DNA of 15,490 nucleotides from Sphingomonadales bacterium. GTDB lineage: Bacteria; Pseudomonadota; Alphaproteobacteria; Sphingomonadales; Sphingomonadaceae. Location of the stretch: positions 1 to 15,490 of the forward strand of contig RDXA01000355.1 of the NCBI GenBank assembly GCA_004292705.1, written 5' to 3'. The notes below the pieces were generated by a model. It saw only the letters and a list, made by a program, of their open reading frames with translations. It did no database searches and was not told the origin of the DNA. Below are positions 14,079-15,490 of this stretch, in pieces; the stretch's first letter is position 1, and each line of letters starts with the position of its first letter. The position numbers and the translations under genes are program-made.

Positions 14079-15490
14079 TCTGTCAATACTTCGCTGGCGA
14101 GCAAGCCTGCTGCTCTGGTCAATCCTGTGCGCACGCGCGCCGACTGGGAGGCGATGCGCGCTGCCGCGCTCGCCGATCCGGGCGCATTTCACGGCGCTAT
14201 CGCCGCGCGCAATATGCATTGGTTCGTCAGCGATATCGGCGCTGACGGCGCGTGGCTGGCCAAGGGCGAAGATGGCCGCTGGCACGGCTGGAACGCCGCC
14301 ACCGCCGCGCCGCTCAGCCCCGATCTGCCCGAGGGCTTCACCCCGTGGCACACCGGGTTCGACGGCTCCAACCCGCCGCACTGGCGCTGGTTCGTGGGCG
14401 GGCGCACCAATGCCGCTTTCTCGGAACTCGATCGCCATGTGCTTGCCGGGCACGGCGACGAAGCGGCGCTGATCTTCGAGGGTGACCGCTGGGACATGTC
14501 CGCCAATGGCGGCAAGGGCGCGCCGATCGACTGCTTCACCGTCAGCCGCAAGCAACTGCTGCTGGAAGTGGCCAAGTGCGCCGTCGCGCTGGAGGCGCTG
14601 GGTCTGAAGCCGGGCGACCGCATGGCATTGAACATGCCCAGCATCGTGCCGCAGATTTACTGGACCGAAGCGGCCAAGCGGATGGGCGTGGTCTATACGG
14701 CGGTGTTCGGCGGCTTCTCGGACAAGACCCTGTCCGACCGGATCGCCGATACCGGCGCGCGGGTGATCGTGACCTCGGATGGTTCCTATCGCAACGCGCA
14801 GGTCGCGGCGTTCAAGAACGCCTATACCGATCCCGCGCTCGACAATTTCGTGCCGGTGACGACGGCACTGGCGATCCTCTCGGGCCTCGACATGGGTCTG
14901 CCCGCTGCCGATGCGGCCACAATCGTCGATACCGTGCGCGAGGCGCTCAGCGGCGAGATTACGGTCGATCGTTCGGACGTGATGCGCGGCGTGGGCCGGG
15001 CGCTTATCAATCTCGGCGCGGAAGGGCGGATCACCAGCGCCGATGCCGCGCGAGTGCGGATCGCGATTGCCTCGAGCCTCGTGACCTTGCCGCCGCGCGT
15101 GGAAGCGGTGATCGTGTGTCGTCACACCGCGCAGCCTGACATCATCTGGCGCGAGGAGCGTGACCGCTGGAGCCATGAGCTGACCGATGCGGCGCTCGTC
15201 ACCGTGCTGGAGAAGGCGCGGGCAGCGGGCTTCAGCGTCGCCTCTGAAGCCGATCTGCTGGCGCTGTCCGACAGCGATTTCGTCCGCGCCATCTGGGCGT
15301 CTTCCAAGCCGATGCCGGTGGATGCCGACTATCCGATGTTCTTCATCTACACCTCGGGCAGCACCGGCAAGCCCAAGGGCATTGTTCACTCCCACGGCTA
15401 TGCCGCAGGCGTGGCCGAGACGATGGCGGCGAGCTTTGACGCGCGCCCGGGCGATACTTTGTTCGTGGTCGCCGATCCGGGCTGGATCAC
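14076..15490 (+). CDS. pcs: Propionyl-CoA synthase, N-terminal acyl-CoA synthetase part (runs off window)
   Basis: Propionyl-CoA synthase is a fusion of about 1,800 residues with acyl-CoA synthetase, enoyl-CoA hydratase and enoyl-CoA reductase domains. It turns 3-hydroxypropionate, ATP, CoA and NADPH into propionyl-CoA while keeping acrylyl-CoA inside. The 471 codons here cover the AMP-forming synthetase domain. NPVRTRADWEAMRAAALADP (16-35), then GAFHGAI, FEGDRWD, ALNMPSIVPQIYWTEAAKRM, VFGGFSDKTLSDRI and RSDVMRGVG match, as I recall them, the Chloroflexus and Erythrobacter NAP1 enzymes. The adenylation P-loop is TSGSTGKPKG (426-435), and the window ends in DPGWIT. The frame is open throughout. 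The inserted segment between about 235 and 415 (LSGEITVDRSD ... RVEAVIVCRHT) separates this family from acetyl- and propionyl-CoA synthetases. The hydratase and reductase domains lie beyond the window. Start uncertain: the ATT at 14076 is preferred. It is divergent from the cyclic-di-GMP gene. Confidence 0.85.
   Translation, partial: MSVNTSLASKPAALVNPVRTRADWEAMRAAALADPGAFHGAIAARNMHWFVSDIGADGAWLAKGEDGRWHGWNAATAAPLSPDLPEGFTPWHTGFDGSNPPHWRWFVGGRTNAAFSELDRHVLAGHGDEAALIFEGDRWDMSANGGKGAPIDCFTVSRKQLLLEVAKCAVALEALGLKPGDRMALNMPSIVPQIYWTEAAKRMGVVYTAVFGGFSDKTLSDRIADTGARVIVTSDGSYRNAQVAAFKNAYTDPALDNFVPVTTALAILSGLDMGLPAADAATIVDTVREALSGEITVDRSDVMRGVGRALINLGAEGRITSADAARVRIAIASSLVTLPPRVEAVIVCRHTAQPDIIWREERDRWSHELTDAALVTVLEKARAAGFSVASEADLLALSDSDFVRAIWASSKPMPVDADYPMFFIYTSGSTGKPKGIVHSHGYAAGVAETMAASFDARPGDTLFVVADPGWI

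Noticed and set aside
14008..14472. Start of pcs at the ATG at 14008
   Set aside because: That ATG is in a different frame, which ends at 14472 and does not encode the synthetase sequence.
14016..15395. 459-codon minus-strand open frame opposite pcs
   Set aside because: The plus frame matches propionyl-CoA synthase throughout; the minus frame is its GC-driven shadow.

Overview
The window looks like a GC-rich alphaproteobacterial chromosome of the Sphingomonadales, most likely Erythrobacteraceae. The evidence is the obgE-proB order, the cobA-DUF2849-cysI-DUF934-cysH sulfite-reduction operon, a PAS-GGDEF-EAL-PilZ protein with a sphingomonad-like C-terminus, short palindromic repeats of a kind I associate with this order, and a propionyl-CoA synthase gene like the one characterised in Erythrobacter sp. 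NAP1. The taxon is inferred from gene content and protein style; no search was run.

Left arm (1-2532, + strand): the C-terminal part of the Obg GTPase, then proB (glutamate 5-kinase) and an extended short-chain dehydrogenase overlapping proB by 4 bp. The first ~78 bases do not encode the Obg sequence expected before its GAAEGAG segment, so there is an abrupt junction near position 79.

Centre (2543-9503, - strand): an unrecognised 211-residue protein with its own promoter, then, in transcription order from the right, sseA, metC, cobA, DUF2849, cysI, DUF934 and cysH. Most neighbours overlap or nearly touch. Together they cover siroheme precursor synthesis (CobA), APS to sulfite (CysH), sulfite to sulfide (CysI), and use or handling of reduced sulfur (MetC, SseA). 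Two palindromic repeats interrupt the operon. One is an in-frame insertion of about 20 residues in cysI. The other is a two-hairpin element between cysI and DUF934 whose last arm supplies the DUF934 ribosome binding site.

Right arm (9504-15490): an exported or membrane-anchored Ala/Pro-rich protein with one transmembrane helix (-), queF (+, queuosine precursor synthesis), a PAS-GGDEF-EAL-PilZ cyclic-di-GMP protein (-), and, divergent from it, the first 471 codons of a propionyl-CoA synthase (+) that runs off the window. That enzyme converts 3-hydroxypropionate to propionyl-CoA and is a marker of the 3-hydroxypropionate pathway. Its upstream region holds an exact general-stress (EcfG-type) promoter match and a sigma-70-like promoter with a 12-bp palindrome in its spacer. 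Its frame has no ATG/GTG/TTG start where one is expected; an ATT with a good Shine-Dalgarno is the best candidate.
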